This document shows, in pieces, positions 1 through 10,728 of a stretch of DNA of 64,000 nucleotides. Numbering within the stretch: position 1 is the first letter of the stretch; every line of letters begins with the position of its first letter. Where the stretch lies: NCBI RefSeq assembly GCF_003606325.2, contig NZ_CP031843.2, positions 930,001 to 994,000 of the forward strand, in the 5' to 3' direction. A program made the translations under genes and the position numbers. Source of the stretch: Bartonella kosoyi (lineage in GTDB: Bacteria > Pseudomonadota > Alphaproteobacteria > Rhizobiales > Rhizobiaceae). A model generated the notes under the pieces. It was not told the DNA's origin and did no database searches. It saw nothing but the letters and a program-made list of their open reading frames with translations.

Positions 1-1
1 G

Positions 2-355
2 GCTCTTTCGGATTATGAGGAAATGCTAGAACCTGGAAAATCTTTTATTATTACGGTGAGCGCAGAAAATCGCTCTGAAGGGGCTAGTTTGCGAATTGAG
101 ACAATTCAGTCTTTGGAAAATGAAGCACTACAGCAGCATAAAATGATGCGTCTTTTTATAAAAACAGTTGATATGCTTCCACAAATTGAACAAAATTTAA
201 ATCTTGGGGGAAATGGAGAGGTCGGACTTATTTTAATTCAAGAGGGTGGCTTGCGAGAAGTCGAAATTGCACTTCCTAAGCGATATAAGGTCAATTCACA
301 TGTAGCAAATGCTATGAAATTAATTCAGGGTGTTGTCGATGTCGAATTGAGTTAA
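2..355 (+). CDS. dnaE: DNA polymerase III subunit alpha, C-terminal end (partial)
   Basis: The reading frame is open from base 2, so this is the 3' end of a gene that starts before the window. The roughly 117 visible residues look like the extreme C-terminus of DnaE, the replicative polymerase subunit: a small OB/tail region with the run LILIQEGGLREVEIALPKRY and a final helix ending in VVDVELS. The catalytic PHP and polymerase domains are outside the window. A T/A-rich stretch follows the stop, and the next gene is convergent. The assignment rests on recall of alphaproteobacterial DnaE tails, not on a catalytic motif. Confidence 0.8.
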   Translation, partial: ALSDYEEMLEPGKSFIITVSAENRSEGASLRIETIQSLENEALQQHKMMRLFIKTVDMLPQIEQNLNLGGNGEVGLILIQEGGLREVEIALPKRYKVNSHVANAMKLIQGVVDVELS

Positions 356-534
356 AAAAAAGTTTAAAGATGAGGAGCTATTGGAGAAGATTTTTGCTTT
401 TGGAAAAGTTAAAAGTTGCGTTTTGAAAATCAGATAAGTGATTTCGAAAAATCTTGTTTTTATTTGAGTAAACTGCGATGAACTTTTGTCAAAAAATCTC
501 GTTTCTTGATAATATTCAAAGTACTGGAAGAATT

Positions 535-1782
535 TTATAAATTTTTATCACGATTTTTTATTGAATTTATTGCATCATACCTATAAAGCCAATGGAGGCT
601 TGACATAATGCTCTCTGGTGTACGAATTTTCATCATGAAATTACGGGCGATTGCTATGGGACCTGTTGCATGATAGGCTAATCTGTTGAAATTCGTGCGT
701 TTTTTTACTTTTTCAAGACGGGGTGTGCGTGTTTTTTCATAAAGTGAAAGAGCTTTGGTTAATGAAAGATCTTTCAATGAAAGTGCTTCTGCTAACGTGG
801 CAGCATCTTCGATTGCCATAGCGGCACCTTGCGCTGCAAAAGGTAAAGCTGCATGTGCACAATCACCAACGAATACTTGTCTCTCTAAGCCTAGAAAACG
901 ATTTTGTTTCATGTGAAAGAGCGGCCAATATCTCCATTCATCAATATGATCAAAGATTTGTAAGATTTTTGAATTCCAATCCTTAAAAAGAGATTTAAGT
1001 TTTTCTTTATCTCCTTTATGTGCCCATCCTTCTCTTGAATTTTCTCCATGCGTAATAGCGACAAAGTTAAAAATTTTTTCTGACGACTGAAGGGGATAGA
1101 CAACAAGATGATTGTTTGGTCCCATCCATGCTGTGATTGTTTTCATATTGTGCAATGAAGAACGAAAGCTTTGAGGAAGATTATCACATGTTGTTGTTGC
1201 ACGCCAAGCAATAAAGCCACTAAAACTTGCTTTTTCATAAAAAGGAGATTGTTGCCGTAATGTTGACCAAACGCCATCACATCCGATCAGGAGGGGCGTT
1301 GAATAAAGTTGTTTTGTTGCTGTATCTGTTTTTGTTGTCGTTATTTTAATGTTGGTTGCGGAGTGGGTAGAAGATATGATTGTTTCGCCTGCTTTGTATT
1401 GAATCAGAGGGTTTTCAATCACTGCATTATATAAAATTTTTTGTAAAGCTGCACGATGAATGGTCATATAAGGGGCTTTCCAATATTTTTCTGTTAGATT
1501 GATAAGATGAGCATGTAGACGTGTTTTTAAAGATATGCCATCTTTTAACTCAAGAAAATCTGGGATTATTGCGACTTCAGTGAGTTTGTTAAGAAGTTTC
1601 CAGTGAGCAAGAATAGATGTTGCATTTGGAGTGAGTTGAATACCAGCACCTATCGTTTCAAGTTGCTTACATTTTTCGATAATGGTGCTTGCAATTCCTT
1701 TATGAGCGAGCGCTAAAGCGGTGCTTAAACCCGCAATTCCACCTCCAACGATGATGGGTGATTGCTCCACAAATGGTTTCAT
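535..1782 (-). CDS. FAD-dependent monooxygenase (salicylate hydroxylase/UbiH-like)
   Basis: This 415-residue protein is a class A flavoprotein monooxygenase. Residues about 10-25 hold the Rossmann FAD-binding motif (IIVGGGIAGLSTALALAHKG). Near residue 165 is IGCDGVWSTLR (the family DG motif), and around 305 is the second FAD motif GDCAHAALPFAAQGAAMAIE. The family uses NAD(P)H and O2 to hydroxylate aromatic substrates; the substrate cannot be read from the sequence. Length is normal for salicylate hydroxylase-like members. It is followed on the same strand by no close partner, and the zinc-finger gene at 1829 lies just upstream (46 bp), so the two may be cotranscribed. A ubiquinone-pathway hydroxylase is the main alternative. 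Confidence 0.85.
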   Translation of the reverse strand: MKPFVEQSPIIVGGGIAGLSTALALAHKGIASTIIEKCKQLETIGAGIQLTPNATSILAHWKLLNKLTEVAIIPDFLELKDGISLKTRLHAHLINLTEKYWKAPYMTIHRAALQKILYNAVIENPLIQYKAGETIISSTHSATNIKITTTKTDTATKQLYSTPLLIGCDGVWSTLRQQSPFYEKASFSGFIAWRATTTCDNLPQSFRSSLHNMKTITAWMGPNNHLVVYPLQSSEKIFNFVAITHGENSREGWAHKGDKEKLKSLFKDWNSKILQIFDHIDEWRYWPLFHMKQNRFLGLERQVFVGDCAHAALPFAAQGAAMAIEDAATLAEALSLKDLSLTKALSLYEKTRTPRLEKVKKRTNFNRLAYHATGPIAIARNFMMKIRTPESIMSSLHWLYRYDAINSIKNRDKNL

Positions 1783-1828
1783 ATTAAATAAGCAGAACTA
1801 AAAGAGTGGTAGAAAGCCCGATAACGCA

Positions 1829-2077
1829 TTACACTCGCTCTTCTGGATGATATAAACATCCTGTTGGATTTGTTTGATCGTAGGAGAGTGAGGGAACATA
1901 ACGATAAAGGGTTGAGCAATAAGGGCAGATTTTCTCATCAGCTGCTCCCATATCGATAAAGATATGAGGATGATCGAATGGTTGTGTTGCGCCTACGCAC
2001 ATAAATTCTTTCACACCAATTTCGATTGTTTTATATCCAAGATCATTTTGAAAATGGGGAATGTTATGATCAGCCAT
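1829..2077 (-). CDS. Zinc-finger domain protein (zf-CHCC, NDUFS6-like)
   Basis: This is an 82-residue protein with the zf-CHCC signature: Cys in EFMCVGA, His in DHPHIFIDMG, and the CPYC pair in KICPYCSTLYRY. The fold is that of the Zn-binding NDUFS6/13-kDa accessory subunit of respiratory complex I, and free-standing bacterial versions of this length are common in alphaproteobacteria. The C-terminus (TGCLYHPEERV) adds one more Cys/His. The gene reads toward the monooxygenase, 46 bp away. A complex I role is inferred from family resemblance; the window also carries an NDUFS4-like gene at 31918, but the two are not linked. Confidence 0.8.
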   Translation of the reverse strand: MADHNIPHFQNDLGYKTIEIGVKEFMCVGATQPFDHPHIFIDMGAADEKICPYCSTLYRYVPSLSYDQTNPTGCLYHPEERV

Positions 2078-2402
2078 GGTGTATAAACTCCAGAATAAAT
2101 TGTCTCATCCACTATGATGAGGCTCTTCCATTTTACAAGCATGAGTTTGTAATAATGCTTATAATAATGCAAGATGCTTTTTAAGACAAAATGCTCTTCT
2201 ATTATGCTATATAGAATGATCGGCATGTGTTTAGCACTTTGCATATGAAACTTTTTTCTAAGTATTTTTAAATATTAAATGGAAACATAATAATAAAAAT
2301 GAGACATTGATGTATTATGAGGATGATAACATATTATAGAATGTTATGTGAGGTATTTCGTCAAGGATTTTAGAAAATATAAAAGAAGATTAATGAGCGT
2401 AT
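2078..2402. other. Intergenic region between divergent genes (no gene seen)
   Basis: AT-rich stretch between the minus-strand zinc-finger gene and plus-strand ppk. Short open frames here are low complexity and lack ribosome-binding sites. It should contain the divergent promoters, but I cannot single out a convincing -35/-10 pair. Confidence 0.5.
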
Positions 2403-4586
2403 ATGGAACAGAGGGTGGCAGATAAAATTTCTCTATCGGATATAACAATGAAAAATCCGGTGCGGTTTATTAATCGAGAGTTTTCATGGTTACAATTTAA
2501 TAATCGTGTTTTGATGGAAGCGGCTAATTCTAAACATCCTTTATTAGAACGGTTACAATTTCTTTCGATTTCAGCAACAAATCTTGATGAGTTTTTTATG
2601 GTTCGTGTTGCTGGTCTTGTGGCTCAAATTCGTGCTCATGTTACAGCGTGCAGTGCAGATGGGTATACTCCACAAGAACAACTTGATGTTGTGCTCGCTG
2701 AGATTTCACAGTTGCAGGCTCATCAACTACGGGAATTGAATGTTTTACGTGGCGAATTAAAAAAGAATGATATTGAAATTATTTGTTCTAATGATCTTTC
2801 AGATATTGAAAAATCGTGGCTTGAAAAATATTTTCTTGATACAATTTTTCCTGTTCTCAAACCTTTGCCTGTTGACCTTACACATCCTTTTCCTTTTATT
2901 CCTAATTTAGGGCTTTATCTTGCGTTTCAATTGTCTGAAGAGGCGGGGCAACACGTATGTACAGTGTTATTACCCATTTCAATTCTTTTAAGGCGTTTTA
3001 TTCTTCTTCCTCAAGAAGAGGGGCATCATTTTCGTTTTATTGCATCTGAAGATGTTATTTACCTTTTTATTAAATATCTCTTTCCTCGCTATGAGATTAA
3101 TGAAATTGGTACATTTAGAGTGATTCGGGACAGCGATATTGAAGTAGAAGAAGAAGCTGAGGATCTTGTTCATTTTTTTGAAAAGGCGCTTAAAAGGCGG
3201 CGGCGTGGGCAGGTTATTCGCGTTGAATTTGATGCAAAAATGCCAGAGAATTTACGCCAATTTATAGCGAATTGCCTTGCTGTTCCTGATAATTGTATTC
3301 ATGTTCTTGATGGGCTTTTGGCACTTAATATGGTCTCAGAAATTGTTTCTATTCCCCGTAATGATCTCAAATTTATTCCTTATATTCCTCGTGTTCCGGA
3401 ATCCCTTCGTAAATATAATGGGGATTGTTTTGCGGCTATTCGTGAAAATGATATTGTGATTCATCACCCTTATGAAACGTTTGATGCTGTTGTCCAATTT
3501 TTACGTCAAGCTGCCCACGATCCTGATGTTGTAGAAATTAAACAAACACTTTATCGTACATCAAATGATAGCCCAATTGTTAACGCTTTGATTGAAGCTG
3601 CTAAACGGGGAAAGTCTGTAACGGCTTTGGTAGAACTTAAAGCACGTTTTGATGAGGAAGCAAATATTCGTTGGGCACGGGATCTTGAATGTGCTGGTGT
3701 TCAAGTTATTTTTGGTTTTATTACCTTAAAAACACATGCCAAGATGTCTTTGGTTGTAAGACGTGAGGGGAAACGTCTTTGTTCTTATGTTCATCTTGGA
3801 ACAGGAAATTATCATCCCATTAACGCTAAAACTTATACGGATCTTTCTTTTTTTTCCACGGATGATGATATCGCTCATGATGTTGTGTTATTGTTCAATT
3901 ATATTGTGCAATATGAGCGTCCACACGAAACAATGAAGATTGCTTTTTCGCCCTTAACATTACGTGGTCGTATTCTTCAACATATTGAAGGAGAAATTGC
4001 TCATGCACAACAAGGAAAGCTTGCTGCTATTTGGATGAAAGTAAATGCATTAGTTGATCCTGAAATTATTGATGCTTTATATCGTGCTAGTCAAGCAGGG
4101 GTACAGATTGATTTGGTTGTGCGGGGGATATGTTGTTTACGTCCTCGTATTCCAGGAATTTCGGATAATATTCGTGTAAAATCAATCGTAGGGCGTTTTC
4201 TTGAACATAGTCGCATTTTTTGTTTTGGAAATGGTCAGGATTTGCCTAACGAAAATGCACTTGTTTATTTAGGCTCTGCTGATATGATGCCTCGTAATCT
4301 AGACTACCGTATTGAAATATTGGTTCCAATTTTTAATAAAATGGTGCGGCGGCAGATTCTTTTACAAATTATGCTGGCTAATCTCATTGATAATCAACAA
4401 AGCTTTGATATACTGGAAGATGGAACATCGAAACGTATCACACCGCAGAAAGGTGAAAGTCCGTTTAATGCGCAGGAGTATTTTATGGTCAATACAGGTT
4501 TTGCGGGGAAAAATGATTCTTTTGAATCTTCTATTCCGCGCTTGGTTGCGTTGCATCGCCAACAAGCTAAAATACATAAAGACTGA
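2403..4586 (+). CDS. ppk: Polyphosphate kinase 1
   Basis: This 727-residue protein matches PPK1, which makes polyphosphate reversibly from ATP through a phosphohistidine. The N-terminal domain starts with [16 protein letters not shown]. The middle holds the PLD-like catalytic region with [14 protein letters not shown] (histidine of the autophosphorylation motif) and [10 protein letters not shown]. Late in the protein is [17 protein letters not shown], a conserved C2-domain motif. Length is typical (about 690-740). The first ATG gives the start MEQRVADKI; an internal ATG (MKNPVRFIN) 16 codons on is an alternative. ppx starts 6 bp after the stop, so the synthesis and degradation enzymes form one operon. 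Confidence 0.95.
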   Translation: MEQRVADKISLSDITMKNPVRFINREFSWLQFNNRVLMEAANSKHPLLERLQFLSISATNLDEFFMVRVAGLVAQIRAHVTACSADGYTPQEQLDVVLAEISQLQAHQLRELNVLRGELKKNDIEIICSNDLSDIEKSWLEKYFLDTIFPVLKPLPVDLTHPFPFIPNLGLYLAFQLSEEAGQHVCTVLLPISILLRRFILLPQEEGHHFRFIASEDVIYLFIKYLFPRYEINEIGTFRVIRDSDIEVEEEAEDLVHFFEKALKRRRRGQVIRVEFDAKMPENLRQFIANCLAVPDNCIHVLDGLLALNMVSEIVSIPRNDLKFIPYIPRVPESLRKYNGDCFAAIRENDIVIHHPYETFDAVVQFLRQAAHDPDVVEIKQTLYRTSNDSPIVNALIEAAKRGKSVTALVELKARFDEEANIRWARDLECAGVQVIFGFITLKTHAKMSLVVRREGKRLCSYVHLGTGNYHPINAKTYTDLSFFSTDDDIAHDVVLLFNYIVQYERPHETMKIAFSPLTLRGRILQHIEGEIAHAQQGKLAAIWMKVNALVDPEIIDALYRASQAGVQIDLVVRGICCLRPRIPGISDNIRVKSIVGRFLEHSRIFCFGNGQDLPNENALVYLGSADMMPRNLDYRIEILVPIFNKMVRRQILLQIMLANLIDNQQSFDILEDGTSKRITPQKGESPFNAQEYFMVNTGFAGKNDSFESSIPRLVALHRQQAKIHKD

Positions 4587-4592
4587 AATCCA

Positions 4593-6110
4593 ATGACACA
4601 TAGAGATGCTCAAGGTCGGCTAAAAGGGCGTAAGCCTGTTGCTGTTATTGACATTGGATCAAATTCTGTTCGGTTGGTTATTTATGAAGGGCTTGTTCGC
4701 TCCCCAACGGTTTTGTTTAATGAAAAGATTCTTTGTGGTCTTGGTCATGGTGTTGCAAAAACGGGGTTTTTAGAAGAAAAAGCGGTGAAAATGGCGTTGC
4801 AAACGCTCAAACGATTTCGAACATTGTGTCAACAGATTGGGGCAGATGAGGTCTATACTTTAGCAACGGCAGCAGCACGAGATGCAAGAAATGGTGTCGC
4901 GTTTATTCAAAATGCTGAAGAGATTTTACAAAATAAAATATATCTGCTTTCAGGAAGTGAAGAAGCAATGTATTCCGCCTATGGGGTTGTTTCTACTTTT
5001 TATCAACCAAAGGGGCTTTCTGGAGATCTCGGGGGTGGAAGTCTGGAACTTATTGATATTGATCATTCTGATGTTGGTGAAGGGATTACGCTTCCATTGG
5101 GTGGTTTACGACTACAGTATATGTCAAATAATGATAGTGCTGTTGCTGCAAAAATTGTACATGAGCAATTTTATAAATCTTCTGTTGTGCGTACGCGTAA
5201 AGGTATGGCACGTTATTTTTATGCCGTAGGGGGAACATGGCGTAATTTGGCAAAACTCCATATGGCAATGAAACACTATCGTCTCCCTGTTATGCATGGC
5301 TATGAAGTTGATGCTATGGAAATGGAGAAATTTTTACGTCTTGTAGCAGGCGGCAATATTGATAATATGAGAGGGATTGCGGCGGTTTCACAGAATCGTC
5401 GGAAACTTTTATCGTATGGGGCAATTGTCCTTATTGAACTCATTCAGTCTATGGAGTTTGAAAAGATCATTTTTTCTGGTGCTGGTGTTCGTGAAGGTTT
5501 TCTTTATTCACGCTTGACGCAGGCGATACAACTTTCAGACCCTCTCATTGCGGCGTGCACAGAAATGGCTGTTTTACGGGCACGTTCTCCCAAACAAGCA
5601 GAAGAGCTTATTGATTTTACGACGAATGCCTTTGACGTTTTTGGAATTTCAGAAACTGAAAATGAATGCCGTTATCGTCAAGCGGCTTGTCTTCTTGCAG
5701 ATATTGGTTGGCGTATACATCCAGATTATCGAGGCAATGAAGCAGCCAATCAGATAGCATTAGGATCTTATCCAGGAATTTCTCATGAGGGGCGCCTTTA
5801 TGCAGCGCTTGCGGTTTTTTTTCGCAATACAAGTGTATTGGTTGATAAAGAATCTCTTCCCATTTTTCAATTAGCAACGCCAAATATCATTGAGAAAGCA
5901 CGTATTCTTGGTGAAATCATGCGTATTGCTCATCTGTTTAGCGCTTCTGTTGCAGGGATTTTACCTCATTTATTGTGGCTTAAAAAAACAGATCATATCG
6001 TTTTGCAGATCCCCCAAAATTACGCTGGATTATTGGGAGAACGTCCTCTTGGACGATTAAAGAAGTTATCGAAAATAATAAAGAAACCTCTTGCTTTTGA
6101 AATTTCTTGA
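4593..6110 (+). CDS. ppx: Exopolyphosphatase (Ppx/GppA family)
   Basis: The 505-residue protein opens with the ASKHA phosphatase motif VIDIGSNSVRLVIYE (about residues 18-32), followed by ATAAARDARNG and the second phosphate loop SGDLGGGSLELIDID. The C-terminal half carries an HD-like helical domain (SHEGRLYAALAVFFR), as in longer Ppx/GppA members. It removes terminal phosphate from polyphosphate and may also act on pppGpp. It lies 6 bp downstream of ppk and is certainly cotranscribed. About 480 bp without a gene follow its stop. Confidence 0.93.
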   Translation: MTHRDAQGRLKGRKPVAVIDIGSNSVRLVIYEGLVRSPTVLFNEKILCGLGHGVAKTGFLEEKAVKMALQTLKRFRTLCQQIGADEVYTLATAAARDARNGVAFIQNAEEILQNKIYLLSGSEEAMYSAYGVVSTFYQPKGLSGDLGGGSLELIDIDHSDVGEGITLPLGGLRLQYMSNNDSAVAAKIVHEQFYKSSVVRTRKGMARYFYAVGGTWRNLAKLHMAMKHYRLPVMHGYEVDAMEMEKFLRLVAGGNIDNMRGIAAVSQNRRKLLSYGAIVLIELIQSMEFEKIIFSGAGVREGFLYSRLTQAIQLSDPLIAACTEMAVLRARSPKQAEELIDFTTNAFDVFGISETENECRYRQAACLLADIGWRIHPDYRGNEAANQIALGSYPGISHEGRLYAALAVFFRNTSVLVDKESLPIFQLATPNIIEKARILGEIMRIAHLFSASVAGILPHLLWLKKTDHIVLQIPQNYAGLLGERPLGRLKKLSKIIKKPLAFEIS

Positions 6111-6592
6111 TTTTTCCTGCTCATTTATTCGCGTTTCAGATCTTAAAAGATTAGGTGTTTTAGTTTCTATGCTCGTTCATTTTTAATGATTGGATTGCAA
6201 TTTCGATAAGGATTTTTTTATTATAATAGGGTGATATAATACATCATCTTTCAGTGCTTTTCTATTATGCTAAGGCGCTTTCATTATAAGATTTTTTTAA
6301 AAAAACTTTTATAAGAAGCTATCTATTTTTTAAATTTATCAGCCGCAGACTTTATTTATCCTATTTGCCTTGTTCTATAGCCATACCAATTGATATAGTA
6401 GTGTAATGGATTTTTAAAAATGAAAATGTTTTAAATTTACTCAGAGGTTCTTTTACATTATTTCAAATAAAATTGATGTAATAAGATGCCGTTGCAAAAT
6501 TTTTCTCTTTTAATTTTCTACTCATTTTGACATAAAATAAATTTCTTTTTAGAAGATCTTATGGAAATCTCAGAATATGTGAGAAATGTAAA
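6111..6592. other. Intergenic region between convergent ppx and rnd (no gene seen)
   Basis: AT-rich DNA where the two transcription units converge. I see no ORF with a ribosome-binding site, no tRNA and no strong hairpin-plus-T-run terminator. Confidence 0.5.
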
Positions 6593-7744
6593 TTAAAGCT
6601 GTTTTGTGCTTATCTTCCCATCGTTAAAGTAAAATCCTATCTGTCCCTTTAGTAGTTGTTCAGCTTTTTGACCAAATATTTCATAGCGCCAACCATTCAT
6701 AGCGGGGATATTTTTCTTTATTCCTCCATTGGCGATTTTTTCTAAATCATTAGATGTTGCAATAATTTTAGGGGCAATACTGTTTTCGTTTGCAACAAGT
6801 TTTAGTAATACTTTGAGTAGATCGATAGCAGCGGCTGTTGTATCGTTGAGTGGGTTATGTTTAGGAATAGGGGGTAAAGTAGAAAGATCGACCTCTAAGC
6901 CTTCGTGGACAGCTTTGATTAATGATGGCGCAATTGAGCGTTTATCCCAATTTTTATTAAGACTGCGCAACCGTTTTAACGCAGATTCATCTTTTGGTTG
7001 TTGGATTGCTATTTCTATAAGACATTCATCTTTCATGAGATGGCGACGTGGCATATTGTATTTTCGTGCTTCACGTTCACGCCAAGCAGCTATTTTTTGT
7101 AATACCGCAAGTTCACGCGGTTTTTTAACTTTTCCTTTCACTTTTTTCCATGCTTCATCTTCCGGCATATCATAGGTTTTAGGATTTAAGAGGATGGTGA
7201 CTTCATCATCCATCCAATGAGTCCGTTGATTTTTTTCTAACCTTTTTTTCAAGAGGAGGTAAACATCCCTTAAATAGGTTACATCGGCAAGGGCGTAGAG
7301 CAGTTGTTTTTCAGACAAGGGGCGACAACTCCAATCTGTAAAGCGAGAGGATTTATCAAGATGATGCCCCGTGCAGTGTTGTACAATTTGATCATAGGAG
7401 ATCGAATCACCAAATCCGCAAATTGATCCTGCTATTTGTGTGTCGAAGAGAGGGGAAGGAATAACGCCTCCAAGATAATAAATTGTTTCAATATCTTGGC
7501 GGGCAGAGTGAAAAACTTTGACAATTTTTTTATCGATCATAAGATCAAAAAATGCTTGTAAATCAATATCTGGTGCTATGGGATCAATCAGAACTGTAAC
7601 GTCTGGTGATGCGAGTTGGATTAAACACAGTTGAGGCCAAAAAGTTGTTTCGCGGATAAACTCAGTATCGACTGTTACAAAATCAGAGTTACGTAAAGCG
7701 TTCAGTGCAATTTCAAGATCTGTTGTTTGTGTAATAAGATTCAT
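6593..7744 (-). CDS. rnd: Ribonuclease D
   Basis: This 3'-5' exoribonuclease acts on tRNA precursors. DEDD catalytic residues are visible: VTVDTEFIRE near the N-terminus (Exo I), HSARQDIETIYYLGG (Exo II) and YALADVTYLRDVYLLL (Exo III, DEDDy type). HRDC-type helical domains follow (LQKIAAWREREARKYNMPRR). I place the start at the ATG reading MNLITQTTDLE (7744), giving 383 residues, the usual length. The frame is open upstream to a TTG at 7822, but that would add 26 lysine/asparagine-rich residues not expected in the family. The gene is divergent from aspS, which starts 136 bp away. Confidence 0.92.
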   Translation of the reverse strand: MNLITQTTDLEIALNALRNSDFVTVDTEFIRETTFWPQLCLIQLASPDVTVLIDPIAPDIDLQAFFDLMIDKKIVKVFHSARQDIETIYYLGGVIPSPLFDTQIAGSICGFGDSISYDQIVQHCTGHHLDKSSRFTDWSCRPLSEKQLLYALADVTYLRDVYLLLKKRLEKNQRTHWMDDEVTILLNPKTYDMPEDEAWKKVKGKVKKPRELAVLQKIAAWREREARKYNMPRRHLMKDECLIEIAIQQPKDESALKRLRSLNKNWDKRSIAPSLIKAVHEGLEVDLSTLPPIPKHNPLNDTTAAAIDLLKVLLKLVANENSIAPKIIATSNDLEKIANGGIKKNIPAMNGWRYEIFGQKAEQLLKGQIGFYFNDGKISTKQL

Positions 7745-7879
7745 CATTCTATTATAATTCGATATATTAAATTTGTCTTTTATTGACTTTATTTTCGCGT
7801 TTTTATTCTCATATCTTGACAAATGGTACTTAAAAAGCGTTTGTAGCGCATGTGAATATTATAATCAAAGGCAAAAAAC

Positions 7880-9673
7880 ATGCACCGTTATCGCAGTCAT
7901 CATTGCGCGGCTCTTCGTAAATGTGATGTAGGAACAAAAGTTCGTCTTTCGGGATGGGTTCATCGTGTTCGTGATCATGGAGGAATTCTTTTTGTGGACT
8001 TGCGTGATCATTTTGGAATCACACAAATTGTTGCGGACCCTGCTTCGCCGGCTTTTAAAGTTATTGAAAAAGTGCGTTCTGAATGGGTTATTCGTGTGGA
8101 TGGGGAGGTATGTGCTCGTTCTGATGAGGTTATTAATGCAACGCTTCCAACAGGTGAGATTGAAATTTTTGTACAAGAGGTAGAAATTCTTTCAAAATCT
8201 GAAGAGCTTCCTTTACCGGTTTTTGGTGAGCCTGATTATCCAGAAGATATTCGATTAAAATATCGTTTTCTTGATTTGCGTCGGGAGACTATGCACAAAA
8301 ATATCATGCGTCGGACTGAAATTATTGCGGCTATGAGATGGGCTATGCAAAATAATGGTTTTACGGAATTTTCAACGCCGCTTTTAACAGCCTCATCGCC
8401 GGAAGGTGCACGTGATTTTTTGGTTCCAAGTCGTGTTCATCAGGGAAAATTTTATGCATTACCGCAAGCACCACAGCAATATAAACAGTTGTTGATGATG
8501 TCAGGCTTTGATCGTTATTTTCAAATTGCGCCATGTTTTAGAGATGAAGATCCACGCGCCGACCGTCTTCCTGGTGAATTTTATCAATTAGATGTTGAAA
8601 TGAGTTTTGTTGAGCAGGAAGATGTTTTAGCAACTATGGAACCCATTATGCGTTCTATTTTTGAAGAATTTTCTAATGGAAAAACTGTGACACAAAACTT
8701 TCCTCGCATTTCTTATGATGAAGCAATACAGAAATACGGTTCTGATAAACCTGATCTGCGTAATCCGATCATTATGGAAGATGTTTCTCAGCATTTTTAT
8801 AACTCTGGTTTCAAAGTTTTTGCTCAAATTTTAGCGGATGATGAGAATGCACAAGTGTGGGCTATTCCGGCTAAAACGGGTGGGAGTCGTGCTTTTTGTG
8901 ATCGTATGAATGTATGGGCACAAGGTGAGGGGCAACCGGGGCTTGGTTATATTTTCTGGCGCAAAGAAGAAGAAAAATTTGAAGGAGCAGGGCCTATCGC
9001 CAAAAATATTGGTGAACAGCGAACTGAAGCGCTTCGTATACAACTTGGACTTGAAAATGGTGATGCTTGTTTTTTTGTGGCTGGAGATCCAAAAAAATTT
9101 GCATCTTTTGCTGGAGCAGCCCGTACTCGCGTAGGAGAGGAATTAGACCTTGTCGATAGAGAGTGTTTTTCTTTAGCGTGGATTGTTGATTTTCCATTTT
9201 TTGAATGGAATGAAGATGAGAAAAAGATTGATTTTGCACATAATCCTTTTTCCATGCCTCAAGGGGAAGAAAATGCTCTTGAGTGTCAAGATCCTCTTAC
9301 GCTTAAGGCTTTTCAATATGATCTTGTTTGTAATGGTTATGAGATTGCATCGGGTGGAATTCGTAATCACTTACCAGAAATGATGCTTAAAGTTTTTGAA
9401 CTTGTAGGGCTTTCTAAGGAAGTTGTGAAAGATCGTTTTGGTGCTCTTTATCGTGCATTCCATTATGGGGCTCCACCCCATGGTGGTATGGCCGCGGGAA
9501 TTGACCGTATCATTATGCTGTTGCAAGGTGTTAAAAATTTACGTGAAGTTGCTTTATTTCCTATGAATCAACAGGCTCTTGATCTTTTGATGAATGCCCC
9601 GTCTGATGTTTCTTCTACACAATTACGGGATTTAGGAATCCGCATGGCTCCTACGCACAAAAATAGTTCATAA
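7880..9673 (+). CDS. aspS: Aspartate--tRNA ligase
   Basis: The 597-residue class IIb aminoacyl-tRNA synthetase attaches Asp to tRNA-Asp. It has an N-terminal OB anticodon-binding domain ([23 protein letters not shown]), class II motif 2 ([10 protein letters not shown]), the bacterial GAD insertion in the middle, and motif 3 near the C-terminus ([14 protein letters not shown]). Length fits the bacterial type. The ATG start ([12 protein letters not shown]) has AAAGGCAAAAAAC upstream, a modest ribosome-binding site. It is divergent from rnd. Confidence 0.96.
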   Translation: MHRYRSHHCAALRKCDVGTKVRLSGWVHRVRDHGGILFVDLRDHFGITQIVADPASPAFKVIEKVRSEWVIRVDGEVCARSDEVINATLPTGEIEIFVQEVEILSKSEELPLPVFGEPDYPEDIRLKYRFLDLRRETMHKNIMRRTEIIAAMRWAMQNNGFTEFSTPLLTASSPEGARDFLVPSRVHQGKFYALPQAPQQYKQLLMMSGFDRYFQIAPCFRDEDPRADRLPGEFYQLDVEMSFVEQEDVLATMEPIMRSIFEEFSNGKTVTQNFPRISYDEAIQKYGSDKPDLRNPIIMEDVSQHFYNSGFKVFAQILADDENAQVWAIPAKTGGSRAFCDRMNVWAQGEGQPGLGYIFWRKEEEKFEGAGPIAKNIGEQRTEALRIQLGLENGDACFFVAGDPKKFASFAGAARTRVGEELDLVDRECFSLAWIVDFPFFEWNEDEKKIDFAHNPFSMPQGEENALECQDPLTLKAFQYDLVCNGYEIASGGIRNHLPEMMLKVFELVGLSKEVVKDRFGALYRAFHYGAPPHGGMAAGIDRIIMLLQGVKNLREVALFPMNQQALDLLMNAPSDVSSTQLRDLGIRMAPTHKNSS

Positions 9674-10728
9674 AGTGATTTATAGATTGTTGTCGTTTCT
9701 TTCTCGATAGTGTGAAGTTTTTGATGCCTCTCAAGAGCATATGTGTTGTTTATCAACTTAGAGAGGTGAAGAATACTATTGTATTAATCCTTCCAGAGGC
9801 ATTGTTTATAAAAAATATCTCTCAATGTAGTCTATCTCGTGTTATGACCCTCACTCATGAAGGATATAACTTAAAACCTCATAAGTGCTATGAAAAACCA
9901 TTGCCATCTTTATTGAATAAAGAGTAAGCCGTCATTTTCCTTTCTTAGATATCGCTCTTCCCTTTGTGATAAGCAGGAAAATGATTGTGATTGATTTATC
10001 ATGAATAAATTGGAAATGAGAAAACTTTAGAATACTGGGTATTTTTATTTAAGTTATATATATCAATATGTTATTTATATTTTGTTGAAGTTCTTACAAC
10101 ATTGTAAAAGATAATTATCTCTTTTCGCGTTTATGAAAATAATGCATTTTTTCTTCCTATGGGCTGAACCTTGGGGAACTCTATAAGCTTTGAATATTTT
10201 TTAAGTTTTTCATAGAAAAACAGGATGAAGTTGTTATACAGTTTACCTTATACTAAAAGATGATGTTTGAAAGGTGCTTTTTTCAAAATATGTTTTGGGG
10301 GAAGTTGTTGTTGTTGAAAAAATAATAAAAATTTATTTTATATCGTTTCGAAAAGTTATATCGTAACTCCAGTTTGCTTAGTAATAATAGCATTGTTTTT
10401 GAGATTTTTATTTGTTTAAAAATGCTTGTCGCTTTCCTTAATAAGGAAAATATTTTCTATTTCTTTTGGTTTATTTTTTACCTCTTAAAGAGGATATTGA
10501 AAGAAGTCTTCGATAATCTATTAAATATTTTCATATATTGTTTAGGAAAAGAGGAAAGAACATGTATAAATTTTTCAAATTGATATAATTTTCTGTTCAT
10601 GTTCTAATTATAATGTTTATTTTTATGTTGTTGACTTTTAATAAAAAAGTTGACTCATAAAAATTTTCATTAAGTAAATCCTACACAATAATTTTTTTAT
10701 TATTGTGGGAATTTTTTGTTCTAATATT
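9674..10728. other. 1 kb gene-poor region between aspS and parC
   Basis: Very AT-rich. Two small open frames lie here. One at 9712-9927 (71 codons, reading MKFLMPLKSICVVYQLREV...) contains no recognisable domain and no good ribosome-binding site. The other, at 10374-10583, starts with TTG and is low-complexity Phe/Ile/Lys. I do not call either as a gene. They may be remnants. Confidence 0.5.

Noticed and set aside
6593..7822. Longer rnd reading frame with a TTG start
   Set aside because: The extra 26 residues are Lys/Asn-rich and not part of the RNase D family; the ATG at 7744 gives the expected N-terminus.
9712..9927. A 71-codon open frame after aspS
   Set aside because: No ribosome-binding site and no recognisable domain; the region is AT-rich and gene-poor. 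It may be a remnant, but I cannot support it.
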